64,000 nt of DNA from Caulobacter segnis (GTDB taxonomy: Bacteria > Pseudomonadota > Alphaproteobacteria > Caulobacterales > Caulobacteraceae), in the NCBI RefSeq assembly GCF_003243465.1, contig NZ_QFQZ01000016.1:5809-69808 (forward strand), given 5' to 3'. This document shows positions 7,182-15,562 of this stretch, piece by piece; within the stretch, counting starts at the first letter, position 1, and every line of letters begins with the position of its first letter. The translations under genes were made by a program, and so were the position numbers. A model generated the notes under the pieces. The model had not been told where the DNA came from and did no database searches. It saw nothing but the letters and a program-made list of their open reading frames with translations.

Positions 7182-9581
7182 TCAGAAGTTGGCCGAGAGC
7201 GCGAGGCTCCAGGTGCGGGGCCGCTGCGGGGTGACCTGGCGCACCTGGCCGAAGCTGAACGGATTTCCGTAGGCGAAGGTGTCGCTGGAGCTGTTCCAGG
7301 GATTGCTGACGAACACCGCCGCCCGCCAGCGGTCAGTCATCACCTGGGCCGAGATCTTGCCGGTGTAGTAGCCGCCCATCGAGGGCGAGTAGCGGGGATC
7401 GAAGGTCAGGCGCGAGCGGCCGATATAGCCGGTCTCGGCGGTGAGCATGAGCGAGGCGGCGGTCGTCAGCGGGCGGTGATAGGTGACCAGGCTGCCGAAG
7501 GAGACGTCCGGCACGCCCGGCAGACTGGCCGTCTCGCCGATGCCGAAGCCCGGCTCGATCCGCCTCAGCTTGGGCTCGTTGAACAGGGCGTTGCCCGACA
7601 CGGTCAGGCGGCTTGTCGCGCGCCAGGCGGCCTCGATCTCGACGCCGCGGTTGCGGCCATCGCCGATATTGGCCGTGAAGGACAGGCCGGAGCTGAAATA
7701 CTGGTCCGTCTGGATATTGCGCCAATCGTCGTAGAACAGCGCCGTGCGCAGGTTCAGGCGTCCGCGGAACGGCGTCAGCGTGGCGCCGAGCTCATAGTTG
7801 CGCAGGTGGTCGGGCCTGAAGACGCGGCGGCTCTCTGGCGGGATCGCCAGGCCGCCCGAGTTGAAGCCGCCGGCGCGGTAGCCTTCCGAGGTCAGGACAT
7901 AGATCATGCCCCCGCCGGACAGGTCGCGCTGCAGCGACACCTTGGGCGAGAACCCGCTGAACGTGGCCGAGCGATCGAGGTCCCGCGAGGCGCCCGGCGC
8001 GGGCGCCAGCACGTAGGACCGGGTGTGAACGGTGGTGCGGAAGCTTCGTCCGCCCAGCGCCGCCTTCCAGCCGCCGCCCAGGTCGTAGCTGGCCTCGCCA
8101 TAGACCGCGTATTCGTTCAGGAGGTCCTTGCGATCCTCGTTATAGATGCTGCGGGTGACATTGGCGGTGCGGGCCCGCAGCTCGGCGTCGCCCTCTTCGA
8201 TGCTGTTGCTGGTGAAGAGGCCGACCATCCACCGCAAGCGGCCGCGGTCGGGCCCCGTGTAAAGCGCGTCCTCGACGAACATGCGGACCCGCGAGGTCTC
8301 GTCATACAGGCCAAGCTCGAGGCCTTCCTCGGCGAACTGGGTCAGGGCCAGGGTGGCGTCGTAGCGGCTGGCGAACTTGTGGGCCACATAGCCGCTGACC
8401 GACTCGAAGCGTCCCCAGTCGCCTGACCCGCTGATCCGCACCGAGGTCTGGCCGAGCCGGTTGCGGTGCGTTTCGCGCACCTGGTTGGCGCGCCGCGGTC
8501 CGCCGGGGGCCAGGGTGACGTACTGGGTGTCCTTGGACGAGACGCTTTGGCCCGCCGCGCCCAGCCGCACCTCCCATTGGCCGAGCTCGGCCCGCCAGGC
8601 CGCCCGGCCGCCGCGGCGGGTGGTCTTGTCGACGTTCGACAGGCGCAGGTTCACGTCGTCCAGGTAGCCGCCGTCGACGTCGTGATAGAGCGTCGCGCGC
8701 AAGGCCGACTGTGCGCTGGTCGGCACATTGACCACGCCCTCGAAGCGATAGCTGTTCGAGCCTGACTCGGTGTCGGCCACCGTGACTCCCGCCGAGGCTG
8801 TGTAGGCGCCGATCTCCGGCGGCCGGGTGACGATGCGGTAGATGCCGCTGAGCGAGCCTGCGCCATAGAGCGCGCCCTGGGGGCCGCGCAGCACCTCGAC
8901 GCGCTCGACGTCGATCAGCCGCAGGTCGGGGTCGGGCGCGTTGTAGTTGACCGGCAGGTCGTCGAGATAGGTGCCCACCGTCGACTGGGTGCGGCCGGTG
9001 AACGTGCCGTCGGACAGGCCGCGGAGCAGGATCTTGTTCCGCGCCGCGCCGAGATTGGTGGTGATGAAGCCGGCGGTCTGGCGCGACACCGAGCCGGTCT
9101 CGCCGACCCCCGTATCCTGCAGCTGCGGCGAGCCGATCACGCTGACCCCGCCGGGCAGGCTGCCCAGCCGAACGGGGCGCTTGCCGGCGGTGACGATCAG
9201 CGGCGACAGGGGGGCGACCGTCTCGATCGCGGCTGGCGCGGGCGGACGGACGGCGATCTGCGGCCGGGGCGCGGGTCTGAGCGGTGAGAAGCGGACCGTG
9301 CGCGCGTCGATGAACCCATAGCCGCAACCGCCTGGGGCGGCCACGCGATCGAGCGCGTCGCGCAGCGTGAACAGGCCGACCAGCGGGACGCCCGGTCCCT
9401 TGCAAGCCTCGACGCCGCCGAGGCTGACGCCCATGCGGACGCCGAGTTCGATCAGGGTTTCGGCGGCGGTGGCCTTGCGAATATCCAGGCGCGTTCGCGG
9501 TTCGGCGGCGGCGATCGCGCCCCGTCCGCTAAGGCCTAGTCCCAGAATACTGGCGGCGAAGAGAAGAAGGGCCCGCTTCAG
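7182..9581 (-). CDS. FecA-type TonB-dependent receptor with STN signalling domain; probable CTG start
   Basis: An outer-membrane receptor that ends the sigma-FecR-receptor operon. From the first ATG (9434) there are 750 codons, but the frame stays open and meaningful upstream. It reads LKRALLLFAASILGLGL, a signal peptide, then RLDIRKATAAETLIELGVR, the first half of an STN domain completed after the ATG by FTLRDALDRV and a GYGFIDARTVRF strand. No ATG, GTG or TTG occurs in that stretch; the CTG at 9581 directly precedes the basic KR of the signal peptide and is my chosen start. A TAG at 9594-9596 closes the frame upstream. Plug motifs include KILLRGLSD and VEVLRGPQGALYG; the C-terminus is SLALSANF, ending in Phe. 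The STN domain would contact FecR in the periplasm and signal occupancy. The ligand is unknown, possibly a siderophore. Confidence 0.85.
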   Translation of the reverse strand: MKRALLLFAASILGLGLSGRGAIAAAEPRTRLDIRKATAAETLIELGVRMGVSLGGVEACKGPGVPLVGLFTLRDALDRVAAPGGCGYGFIDARTVRFSPLRPAPRPQIAVRPPAPAAIETVAPLSPLIVTAGKRPVRLGSLPGGVSVIGSPQLQDTGVGETGSVSRQTAGFITTNLGAARNKILLRGLSDGTFTGRTQSTVGTYLDDLPVNYNAPDPDLRLIDVERVEVLRGPQGALYGAGSLSGIYRIVTRPPEIGAYTASAGVTVADTESGSNSYRFEGVVNVPTSAQSALRATLYHDVDGGYLDDVNLRLSNVDKTTRRGGRAAWRAELGQWEVRLGAAGQSVSSKDTQYVTLAPGGPRRANQVRETHRNRLGQTSVRISGSGDWGRFESVSGYVAHKFASRYDATLALTQFAEEGLELGLYDETSRVRMFVEDALYTGPDRGRLRWMVGLFTSNSIEEGDAELRARTANVTRSIYNEDRKDLLNEYAVYGEASYDLGGGWKAALGGRSFRTTVHTRSYVLAPAPGASRDLDRSATFSGFSPKVSLQRDLSGGGMIYVLTSEGYRAGGFNSGGLAIPPESRRVFRPDHLRNYELGATLTPFRGRLNLRTALFYDDWRNIQTDQYFSSGLSFTANIGDGRNRGVEIEAAWRATSRLTVSGNALFNEPKLRRIEPGFGIGETASLPGVPDVSFGSLVTYHRPLTTAASLMLTAETGYIGRSRLTFDPRYSPSMGGYYTGKISAQVMTDRWRAAVFVSNPWNSSSDTFAYGNPFSFGQVRQVTPQRPRTWSLALSANF

Positions 9582-9602
9582 AGTCGGGCCCGCCTAGGCG
9601 CG

Positions 9603-10580
9603 TCAATTCGAGGCGGACGGCCTTCCGCGCAGGACAATGGCATCATTGGTCGGCGTCGCCGAAAGAGGCATGAGGCTGGTCAGGCGGCGAACCATCGCCT
9701 CCTGGCCGTCCACGATTAATACGCCGGAAAACCGAAGTGTCGCGGTATTTTCGCCGTCCAGGCGAATGGGTCGCACGAAATAATGGTTCAGGTCGCTGAC
9801 GATCCGGCCCAGGGGCTGGTCGCGATAGACCAGGCGGCCGGACCGCCAGCCGATCTGGTCCTCGGCCGCCACGGATCGGATGGAAACCCCGGACGCGCCC
9901 TCGACATGCTCCAGCATCTGGCCCGGATGCAACCGGATGGGATTGTCCTCGCCGTCGGTCGAGACCTCGACCAGGCCGCGCAGCACGGTGACGCTGAGCT
10001 GGCCGTCGCGGCGGCGGACGTCGAACTTGGTGCCGACAACCCGGACCGTCTCGTCGCCGGCGGTGATCAGGAACGGCCGGGCGCGGTCGTGGGCGACGTC
10101 GAACAGGGCCTGCCCCTCGTGCACGGTGACCCGGCGCGCATCCTTGTCCAGCCGGACGGAGAGGTGGGAGTCGGTGTTCATGTCGACCCGGCTGCCATCC
10201 GCCAGCTCCAGGGTCCGGCTTTCACCCTTGTCGGTGGTGTAGAGCGTGTCCGGCTGGGGCAAGAGATCGCCCCAGGGCGCGATCGCGATCGCGACGGCGG
10301 CCGCGGCGGCGGCTGCTCCAAGACCGCCCAGCCAGCGCCAGTCGATCAAGAGCGTCCGCTTCGCCGCGACGCGCCTAGGCTCGGCCAATTCCCCCCGGAC
10401 GGCCGCGCCTCGCTGGAAGATTTCCTCGTCGACGGCTTGCACGGCGTCATAGGCCGCCTGCGCCCCCGGATCCGAGAGCCAGGCGTCGAACGCCAGCCAG
10501 TCGGTCTCATCGACCTCTGGCCGCTGCAGGCGGATCAGCCAATCGGCCGCCTCTTGCAGGTGCTGCGCTGACCGGCTCAT
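9603..10580 (-). CDS. FecR family transmembrane anti-sigma regulator
   Basis: A 325-residue inner-membrane regulator. The cytoplasmic N-terminus (DUF4880-like: AADWLIRLQRPEVDETDW, then FDAWLSDP) should hold the sigma factor. One membrane segment, rich in Ala, follows RWLGG at about residues 80-100. The periplasmic FecR domain contains TLELADGSRVDMNTDS, EGQALFDVAHD, VVGTKFDVRR and a LRGLVEV strand. A C-terminal STN-like domain is also present. I prefer the ATG at 10580, which has GGAG at a good distance; a GTG at 10616 would add 12 residues. It lies 85 bases after the sigma gene and 21 bases before the receptor's CTG. Family role: relays receptor occupancy to the cognate ECF sigma factor. Confidence 0.9.
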   Translation of the reverse strand: MSRSAQHLQEAADWLIRLQRPEVDETDWLAFDAWLSDPGAQAAYDAVQAVDEEIFQRGAAVRGELAEPRRVAAKRTLLIDWRWLGGLGAAAAAAAVAIAIAPWGDLLPQPDTLYTTDKGESRTLELADGSRVDMNTDSHLSVRLDKDARRVTVHEGQALFDVAHDRARPFLITAGDETVRVVGTKFDVRRRDGQLSVTVLRGLVEVSTDGEDNPIRLHPGQMLEHVEGASGVSIRSVAAEDQIGWRSGRLVYRDQPLGRIVSDLNHYFVRPIRLDGENTATLRFSGVLIVDGQEAMVRRLTSLMPLSATPTNDAIVLRGRPSASN

Positions 10581-10665
10581 CCGGCGTTGCTCCGACGAGG
10601 ATCCATCATCCCCCACGGGTTAGACGTCGCCACGACGGTCCACCCTCCACTGAAAGATGCATAGA

Positions 10666-11247
10666 TCAACGCAGGCGCCTCGTCAGCGTCTTTAGGGCCG
10701 AGCTTATGTGCTTTTCCACGGTGCTGGTGCTGATGCCCATGCGACGCGCCGTCTCTGCATGGCTGAGCCCCTCCAGCTTGTGCAGCTGGAAGGCGTGGCG
10801 GGTCTTTTCAGGAAGGTCGTCGACCGCCTCCACCAGCGCCCGCAGCCGCTGTCGCGCGTCGACCACCTGGTCGGCCGACGGCTCGTCCGCCACCTCGTGA
10901 CCGGCCAGCAGGGTCGTATGGGCTTCGCGCCAGTCGTGATCCCGCGCGCCCGAGCGCTTCTGGCTGCGCAGACGGTCCAGCATCAGGTTTGAGCCGATAC
11001 GGTGCAGCAGGGCGGACGGGTTGTCGATCGGGCTGTCGGGATCCATGGCCGTCAGGCGAAGATAAAGATCCTGCACCAGGTCTTCGGCCTCGGCGCGCGA
11101 GTTCAGTCGCGCCGCGAAGAAGCGCACCAGATTGGCGCGCTTTTCCGCGTAGAGGCTCAGCAGCACGGCCTTGTCCGAGCGTGTAGCGCTCAAAAGATCA
11201 CCCGCATCGGCACAGCACTCTTCCCCCCAAGGCTGAGCAATATCCAT
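10666..11247 (-). CDS. FecI-like ECF RNA polymerase sigma factor
   Basis: A 193-residue group IV sigma factor. Region 2 is visible as NLVRFFAARLNSRAEAEDLVQDLYLRL (split by me at the AEDLVQ core), with LLHRIGSNLMLDRLRSQKR finishing region 2.4. Region 4 carries LPEKTRHAFQLHKLEGLSHAE and the recognition helix MGISTSTVEKHI. It heads a three-gene operon with fecR-like and receptor genes on the minus strand, the classic cell-surface signalling arrangement in which the sigma factor is freed or activated when the receptor binds ligand. The spacing to FecR is 85 bases. The start at 11247 lacks a strong Shine-Dalgarno. It probably transcribes the receptor operon, and iron (Fur) control is typical of the family but not shown here. 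Confidence 0.92.
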   Translation of the reverse strand: MDIAQPWGEECCADAGDLLSATRSDKAVLLSLYAEKRANLVRFFAARLNSRAEAEDLVQDLYLRLTAMDPDSPIDNPSALLHRIGSNLMLDRLRSQKRSGARDHDWREAHTTLLAGHEVADEPSADQVVDARQRLRALVEAVDDLPEKTRHAFQLHKLEGLSHAETARRMGISTSTVEKHISSALKTLTRRLR

Positions 11248-11559
11248 CTTTTGGGCGGAAAGACGATCGTTTGTTGCAGTCGCTGACAGGGCTGTCGCAA
11301 GAATTTTCCGCCCGTCGCACGAGCGGCGAGCGCGTATCGGCGCGAAAAGCCACGCTCCACGGCGCCTTGGGCGGCGACGTCAGCGCAAACGCGGCGCGGA
11401 CCGGCGAATCGTGTGGCGAAATGTCGCGTAGCTTGATTGGAAGCGAGGCGAAGCCGAGCCTGCGACGCGTCGATCCCCGGGAGGGGAGCGCTCCCATCGG
11501 GCTTGGCCGCGCAGGCGAATACTCCTACCGATGCGGCGTCGCCTTGCAGGAGCCGCCGC
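11248..11559. other. Divergent promoter region, sigma factor operon / aldose epimerase
   Basis: A 312-base gap without a convincing gene. It must hold the promoter of the minus-strand sigma operon and of the plus-strand epimerase. The clearest structure is the perfect 12-base palindrome at 11484-11495. Open frames here have the Arg/Ser-rich look of chance frames. Confidence 0.5.
11484..11495. promoter_or_regulatory. Perfect palindrome GGGAGCGCTCCC, LacI-type operator candidate
   Basis: The core AGCGCT is the centre typical of LacI/GalR operators. The site sits 64 bases upstream of the aldose epimerase start, a suitable place for sugar control. No LacI-family regulator is encoded in the window. 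Confidence 0.4.
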
Positions 11560-12405
11560 ATGACCGCCATCGACAGGGGCCAGGCCCATCTGAGCTTCGC
11601 GCCCGAGGTGGGCGGCGCCGTGACCGGCTTCACGGTCGACGGCCGCGACGTGCTGCGGCCCGCCGCGCCGGGCGCTGCGGAAGCCCTGTTGACGGCGAGC
11701 TTCCCGCTGGCGCCGTTCTGCAATCGGATCCCGCAGGGCCGGTTCGTGTTCGAGGGGCGCGAGGTCGTGCTGCCGCCAAATCTTGAGGGGCATCCGCACG
11801 CGCTGCATGGCCAGGGCTGGCGCTCGGCCTGGACCGCGGAGCGCGCCGCCGACGGCGAGGCGCTGTTGTCCTATGAGCACGCGCCCGACGCCTGGCCCTG
11901 GGCCTATCGCGCCGAGCAGCGCTTCAAGCTGATGGACGCGGGGTTCCGCGTCGAGCTGACGATCATCAACACCGGCGAGACGGCGATGCCGGCGGGGCTG
12001 GGCTTCCATCCCTACTTCCCGCGCCGCCCGGGCGAGACCCTGACCGCCGCCAATGACGGGGTCTGGCTGATCGACACCGAGGTCCTGCCGACGATCCACC
12101 ACCCGGGTCCGTGGGAGGCCGACTGGGCGGCCGGGGCGCCCGTCGAGGGCCACGGCCTGATCGACCACTGCTACACCGGCTGGGACCAGAAGGCGGTGCT
12201 ACGCGCGCCGGGCCAGCCGGACACGATCATCACGGCCTCGCCCGAGTGCCGCTGGCTTCATGTCTACGTCCCGCCGGGCGAGGATTTCCTGTGCGTCGAG
12301 CCCTGCGCCAGCCGTCCCAACCCGTTCGGCGAGGGCGACACGGGCATGGTCGTCCTCCAGCCCGGCGAAAGCCGCTCGATCTGGATGCAGGTCGTTACGG
12401 GGTGA
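11560..12405 (+). CDS. Aldose 1-epimerase family protein
   Basis: A 281-residue galactose-mutarotase-fold enzyme interconverting alpha and beta anomers of sugars. Landmarks are FPLAPFCNRIPQGRF (the N-R-I-x-x-G element), HALHGQGW (first conserved His), GLGFHPYFPR (catalytic His) and a C-terminal CVEPCASRPNPF containing the catalytic Glu. The start at 11560 has AGGAG eight bases upstream. It stands alone. Its 3' end overlaps the convergent lytic transglycosylase gene by 11 bases. A palindromic LacI-like site upstream suggests sugar-responsive expression. The exact sugar is not known; the family includes hexose, pentose and hexose-6-phosphate epimerases. Confidence 0.85.
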   Translation: MTAIDRGQAHLSFAPEVGGAVTGFTVDGRDVLRPAAPGAAEALLTASFPLAPFCNRIPQGRFVFEGREVVLPPNLEGHPHALHGQGWRSAWTAERAADGEALLSYEHAPDAWPWAYRAEQRFKLMDAGFRVELTIINTGETAMPAGLGFHPYFPRRPGETLTAANDGVWLIDTEVLPTIHHPGPWEADWAAGAPVEGHGLIDHCYTGWDQKAVLRAPGQPDTIITASPECRWLHVYVPPGEDFLCVEPCASRPNPFGEGDTGMVVLQPGESRSIWMQVVTG

Positions 12406-13705
12406 TCCCCGCCTGGGCCTTCAGCCGGGCGACCATATCGCTGGACAGATAACCGTCGGCCGGCAGTTGCTGGCTCTGCTGCCAGGCGCGCAGGGCCTTG
12501 CGCGTGCCCGCTCCGATCACGCCGTCGGCGGGGCCGGGATTGAAGCCGACCCGGGCGAGGGCGATCTGGGCGGCCATGCGGTCCGACAGCGACAGCGCCG
12601 TTTCCTGCGGCCAGGCGGTGACCAAGGGGCCGCCGCCGGCGAAACGATCGGCCAGCAGGCCGATGCCCAGGGCGTAGGACGTCGAGTTGTTGTAGGTCCG
12701 GATCGCGAAGTGGTTCGGCAGGACCAGGAACGCCGGGCCGGCCGCGCCGGCGGGCAGGATAAGGCCCGCGGGCTGGGCGGCGTCCGTCTCCGTCCAGGGC
12801 AGGCCGTCGGCCCGGCGCACGCCCTTGGCCTCCCACCACGCGGGAATCTCGCGCGGACCCTCGGCCAGGCCGTAGTCGAAGCCTGCCGGCAGAATCACTT
12901 CCTTGGCCCAGCCGACCCCCGGCTTCCAGCCGCCCTTCACGAGCAGATTGGCGGCCGAGGCCAGGGAATCGGCGTCCGAGCCCCAGATGTCGCGCTTGCC
13001 GTCGCCGTCGAAATCGACCGCCGTGGCGCGATAGCTGCTGGGCAGGAACTGGGTCTGGCCCATGGCCCCGGCCCACGAGCCCTTCAGCTGCTCACGGGTG
13101 ACCTCGCCCGAATCGATGATCTTCAGCGCGGCGATCAGCTCGCCCTCGGCCCAGGCGCGTCGGCGGCCGTCGGCCGCCAGGCTGGCCATCGAGCGGACGA
13201 CGTCGAAGCGGCCCTGCAGCTGCCCGAACGCCGATTCCATGGCCCAGACGGCCATCAGGATGTCGCGCGGCACGCCATAGCGCGTCTCGATCTGCGGCAG
13301 GAAAGCCAGCTGATCGCGCTTGGCGCGGCCGATGGCGATGCGGTCGTCGCTGACCACCCCGGCGATGTAGGCGCCGACCGGCTTTGAGAATTCCGGCTGG
13401 CGGCCATCCAGGCTGATGACCTTCGGATCGGGCGTCAGGCCCGAGAGCTCGCGGTCCAGCAGGGCCGGCGAAAGCCCGGCGGCCAGGGCGCGCGGCCGGA
13501 AGTCCGCCAGCCAGGCGTCAAACGCCTGGGTCTCGGCGTCGACCGGCGTGGCCGGAACGGCGGCGGGAGCGGGGGCGGGTGTCTGCGGCGTCTGCGGTTT
13601 CGGCGCCGGCGCGGGCGCCGGGGCGGGGGTCATCTGCGGGTGCGTGACGGTTTCCGCGCAGCCGGCGAGGAACAGGACAAGGAAGACGCGACGATCAAGA
13701 GCCAT
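12395..13705 (-). CDS. MltB-type lytic murein transglycosylase lipoprotein
   Basis: A 436-residue periplasmic lipoprotein. The signal peptide ends in a lipobox (LFLAGC, Cys16), followed by a long Pro/Ala linker to about residue 55. The SLT_2 catalytic domain shows [13 protein letters not shown] (catalytic Glu), [17 protein letters not shown] and a [11 protein letters not shown] calcium-type loop. A peptidoglycan-binding_1 domain ([18 protein letters not shown] and following) forms the C-terminus. The enzyme cleaves the MurNAc-GlcNAc bond to give 1,6-anhydro products during wall remodelling. The gene is convergent with the aldose epimerase, with an 11-base overlap of the coding ends. No good ribosome-binding site is visible before the ATG at 13705. 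Confidence 0.93.
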
Positions 13706-13907
13706 GTGGGGAAGCTACCGGCGTTCGAACAAAAGCTTCAACCACAAGCGCGCCGCCCGGGGTAAGTTCCCTCAAACGCGCGTCGGAGCCTTGGAGCGCA
13801 TTGACTCAAGCGCCCGCCGCACTTATACGCACCGCCTCCGAAACACCCGGATGTTCCGGCCGCTCTCTTGGCGCGCCCGAACCTCTCCGCTGAGTACAGA
13901 GACGGTC

Positions 13908-14033
13908 ATGAAGGTTCGCAGCTCGCTGAAGTCGCTGAAGGGTCGCCACCGCGACTGCAAGATGGTCCGCCGCAAGGGCGTCATCTACATCATCAACAAG
14001 ACCGACCCGCGCTTCAAGGCCAAGCAAGGCTGA
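13908..14033 (+). CDS. rpmJ: 50S ribosomal protein L36, zinc-free type
   Basis: A 41-residue L36. It begins [11 protein letters not shown], has a single Cys ([10 protein letters not shown]) and ends [14 protein letters not shown]. The zinc-ribbon Cys/His set of the canonical L36 is absent, so this is the C-minus, zinc-independent form usual in alphaproteobacteria. L36 binds 23S rRNA late in 50S assembly. Its TGA (14031-14033) shares one base with the ATG of the downstream HAD hydrolase, so translation of the two is probably coupled. The 202-base upstream gap would carry its promoter. Confidence 0.95.
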
Positions 14034-14653
14034 TGACGGCGTCCGTGCGTCCCAGGGCCGTTCTCTGGGATGTCGGCAATGTCATCGTGCGCTGGGATCC
14101 CCGCGCACTCTACGCGAAGATCTTCAAGGAACCGGCCGATCTCGACCGGTTCCTTTCGCATGTCTGCACCCTGGACTGGCATGGCGCGCATGACCTGGGC
14201 GTCGCCTTCGCCGAGAACGCCGCGCCGCTGATCGCGCGCTTCCCCGAGCACGCGGCCGAGATCCGCGCCTGGGACGAACGCTTCGACGAGATGCTGTCGG
14301 GGCCGATCCCCGAGACCGTCGCCGTGATCGATGCGCTGGCCGCTCGCGACGTGCCGCAGTTCGCCTTGACCAACATGCCGCAAAGCAAGTGGCCTGGCGT
14401 CCAGGCGATCTCGCCCGCCCATTTCAGCCTGTTCCGCGACGCGATCGTCTCGGGCGACGAGGGCGTGATCAAGCCCCACCGCCGGATCTACGAGATCGTG
14501 CTGGCGCGGACCGGGCTCGCGGCGGGCGACCTGCTGTTCATCGACGACAGCGCCGCCAACATCGCCGCCGCCGACGCCCTGGGCTTTCACACCCATCACT
14601 TCACCGACCCCGCGCGGCTGCGCGGCGCGGTCGAGGCGCACGGCCTCCTCTGA
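14033..14653 (+). CDS. HAD-IA family hydrolase
   Basis: A 206-residue haloacid-dehalogenase-like hydrolase. Motif I in its usual DxD form is altered: VLWDVGNVIVRW has the nucleophile Asp but Val and Gly follow, as in the YihX/haloacid-type subgroup. Motif II is FALTNMPQ, motif III is the Lys of VIKPHRRIYE, and motif IV is LLFIDDSAANI. The YihX-like subgroup dephosphorylates sugar phosphates such as alpha-glucose-1-phosphate. Its ATG overlaps the L36 stop codon (TGATG), an odd pairing of a ribosomal protein with a phosphatase. The 3' end meets the methyltransferase-like gene tail to tail, one base apart. Confidence 0.88.
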   Translation: MTASVRPRAVLWDVGNVIVRWDPRALYAKIFKEPADLDRFLSHVCTLDWHGAHDLGVAFAENAAPLIARFPEHAAEIRAWDERFDEMLSGPIPETVAVIDALAARDVPQFALTNMPQSKWPGVQAISPAHFSLFRDAIVSGDEGVIKPHRRIYEIVLARTGLAAGDLLFIDDSAANIAAADALGFHTHHFTDPARLRGAVEAHGLL

Positions 14654-14654
14654 G

Positions 14655-15428
14655 TCACCAGCCGAGGTCGCAGTCGCCGTGGGGGCTGTCGATGTTCCCG
14701 GCGAAGATCTCCAGGTCGCGCACGAACAGCGACGTGCACCATTCCAGCCGATTGACCGGGCCCGGCCCGTAGAAGTCGACCCGCCGAAAGCCGGCCGCGT
14801 TCAGCTGCCGGAAGGCGCCGTTGTATTGCCAGCGGTCGCTGTTGTCGAAGACGATGATCCCGTCCGGCTTGACGTACTGGGCGGCCAGCCAGGCCGACAG
14901 CGCGCGGGCCATGCCGTCGACGATCACCACGTCGAAGCTCTGCGGCTCGTACTCGGTGATCTCGGTGGCGTAGGCGACGAACTCCGGGTTCATCAGGCCG
15001 TGCATGACGTTGTGGCCCTCGTCGTGCGACAGCGGCAGCTCCGGCGGATCGGCGAAGAACGGCGCGACGGCGGCCTGGCGCGCCTCCGAGCAGGCCTCTT
15101 CCCGAACCCGGGTGACGACCTTGAGGTTGGCCGGGGCGTTCTCGGCCACGCGGGCGGCCCATCCGGCGTCGTGCTCGACGCTGATCACCTCGGCCGCGTG
15201 CGAGGCCCACCACAGCGACGAGCCGCCGCAACCATATTCGAACACCCGCGCGCCGGGCTTTACGATCCGCTCCAGCTGGCGGAAGGCCGGATAGGTGATC
15301 CAGGGGACTGGACCGGCCTTGTTGCGAGGAACGCCATCGAGGCTTTCGAACCAGCCCCGCTTTTCCAGGTACAGCTGAGCGAACTGATAGATCAGCGTGT
15401 TGATCCTGGCGTTTTCAGTGATGTGCAT
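14655..15428 (-). CDS. SAM-dependent methyltransferase-like protein
   Basis: A 257-residue protein with a Rossmann-like core. ARVFEYGCGGSSLWWA at about residue 60 resembles the SAM-binding glycine motif, EVISVEHDAGWA follows with the acidic residue after strand 2, and FDVVIVDG and GIIVFDNSDRW fit strands 4 and 5. No catalytic signature for a specific acceptor is evident. The ATG at 15428 is preceded by GCGAGG; a longer frame upstream (to 15557) is low-complexity and was rejected. It is divergent from the dehydrogenase at 15563. The substrate is unknown; many such proteins sit in glycan or lipid clusters. Confidence 0.65.
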   Translation of the reverse strand: MHITENARINTLIYQFAQLYLEKRGWFESLDGVPRNKAGPVPWITYPAFRQLERIVKPGARVFEYGCGGSSLWWASHAAEVISVEHDAGWAARVAENAPANLKVVTRVREEACSEARQAAVAPFFADPPELPLSHDEGHNVMHGLMNPEFVAYATEITEYEPQSFDVVIVDGMARALSAWLAAQYVKPDGIIVFDNSDRWQYNGAFRQLNAAGFRRVDFYGPGPVNRLEWCTSLFVRDLEIFAGNIDSPHGDCDLGW

Positions 15429-15562
15429 CCGAGCCTCGCTCCCAAGGCGAAGCTTAGGTGATTCAGATATCGGCGTTCTGCGACATTGTGGCGCAGAGCC
15501 GTGTGGCGTGGGCGGCAAAGAGCGCCTATGTGCGCGGCGGATACTTGCTCGGAGCAAACCGC

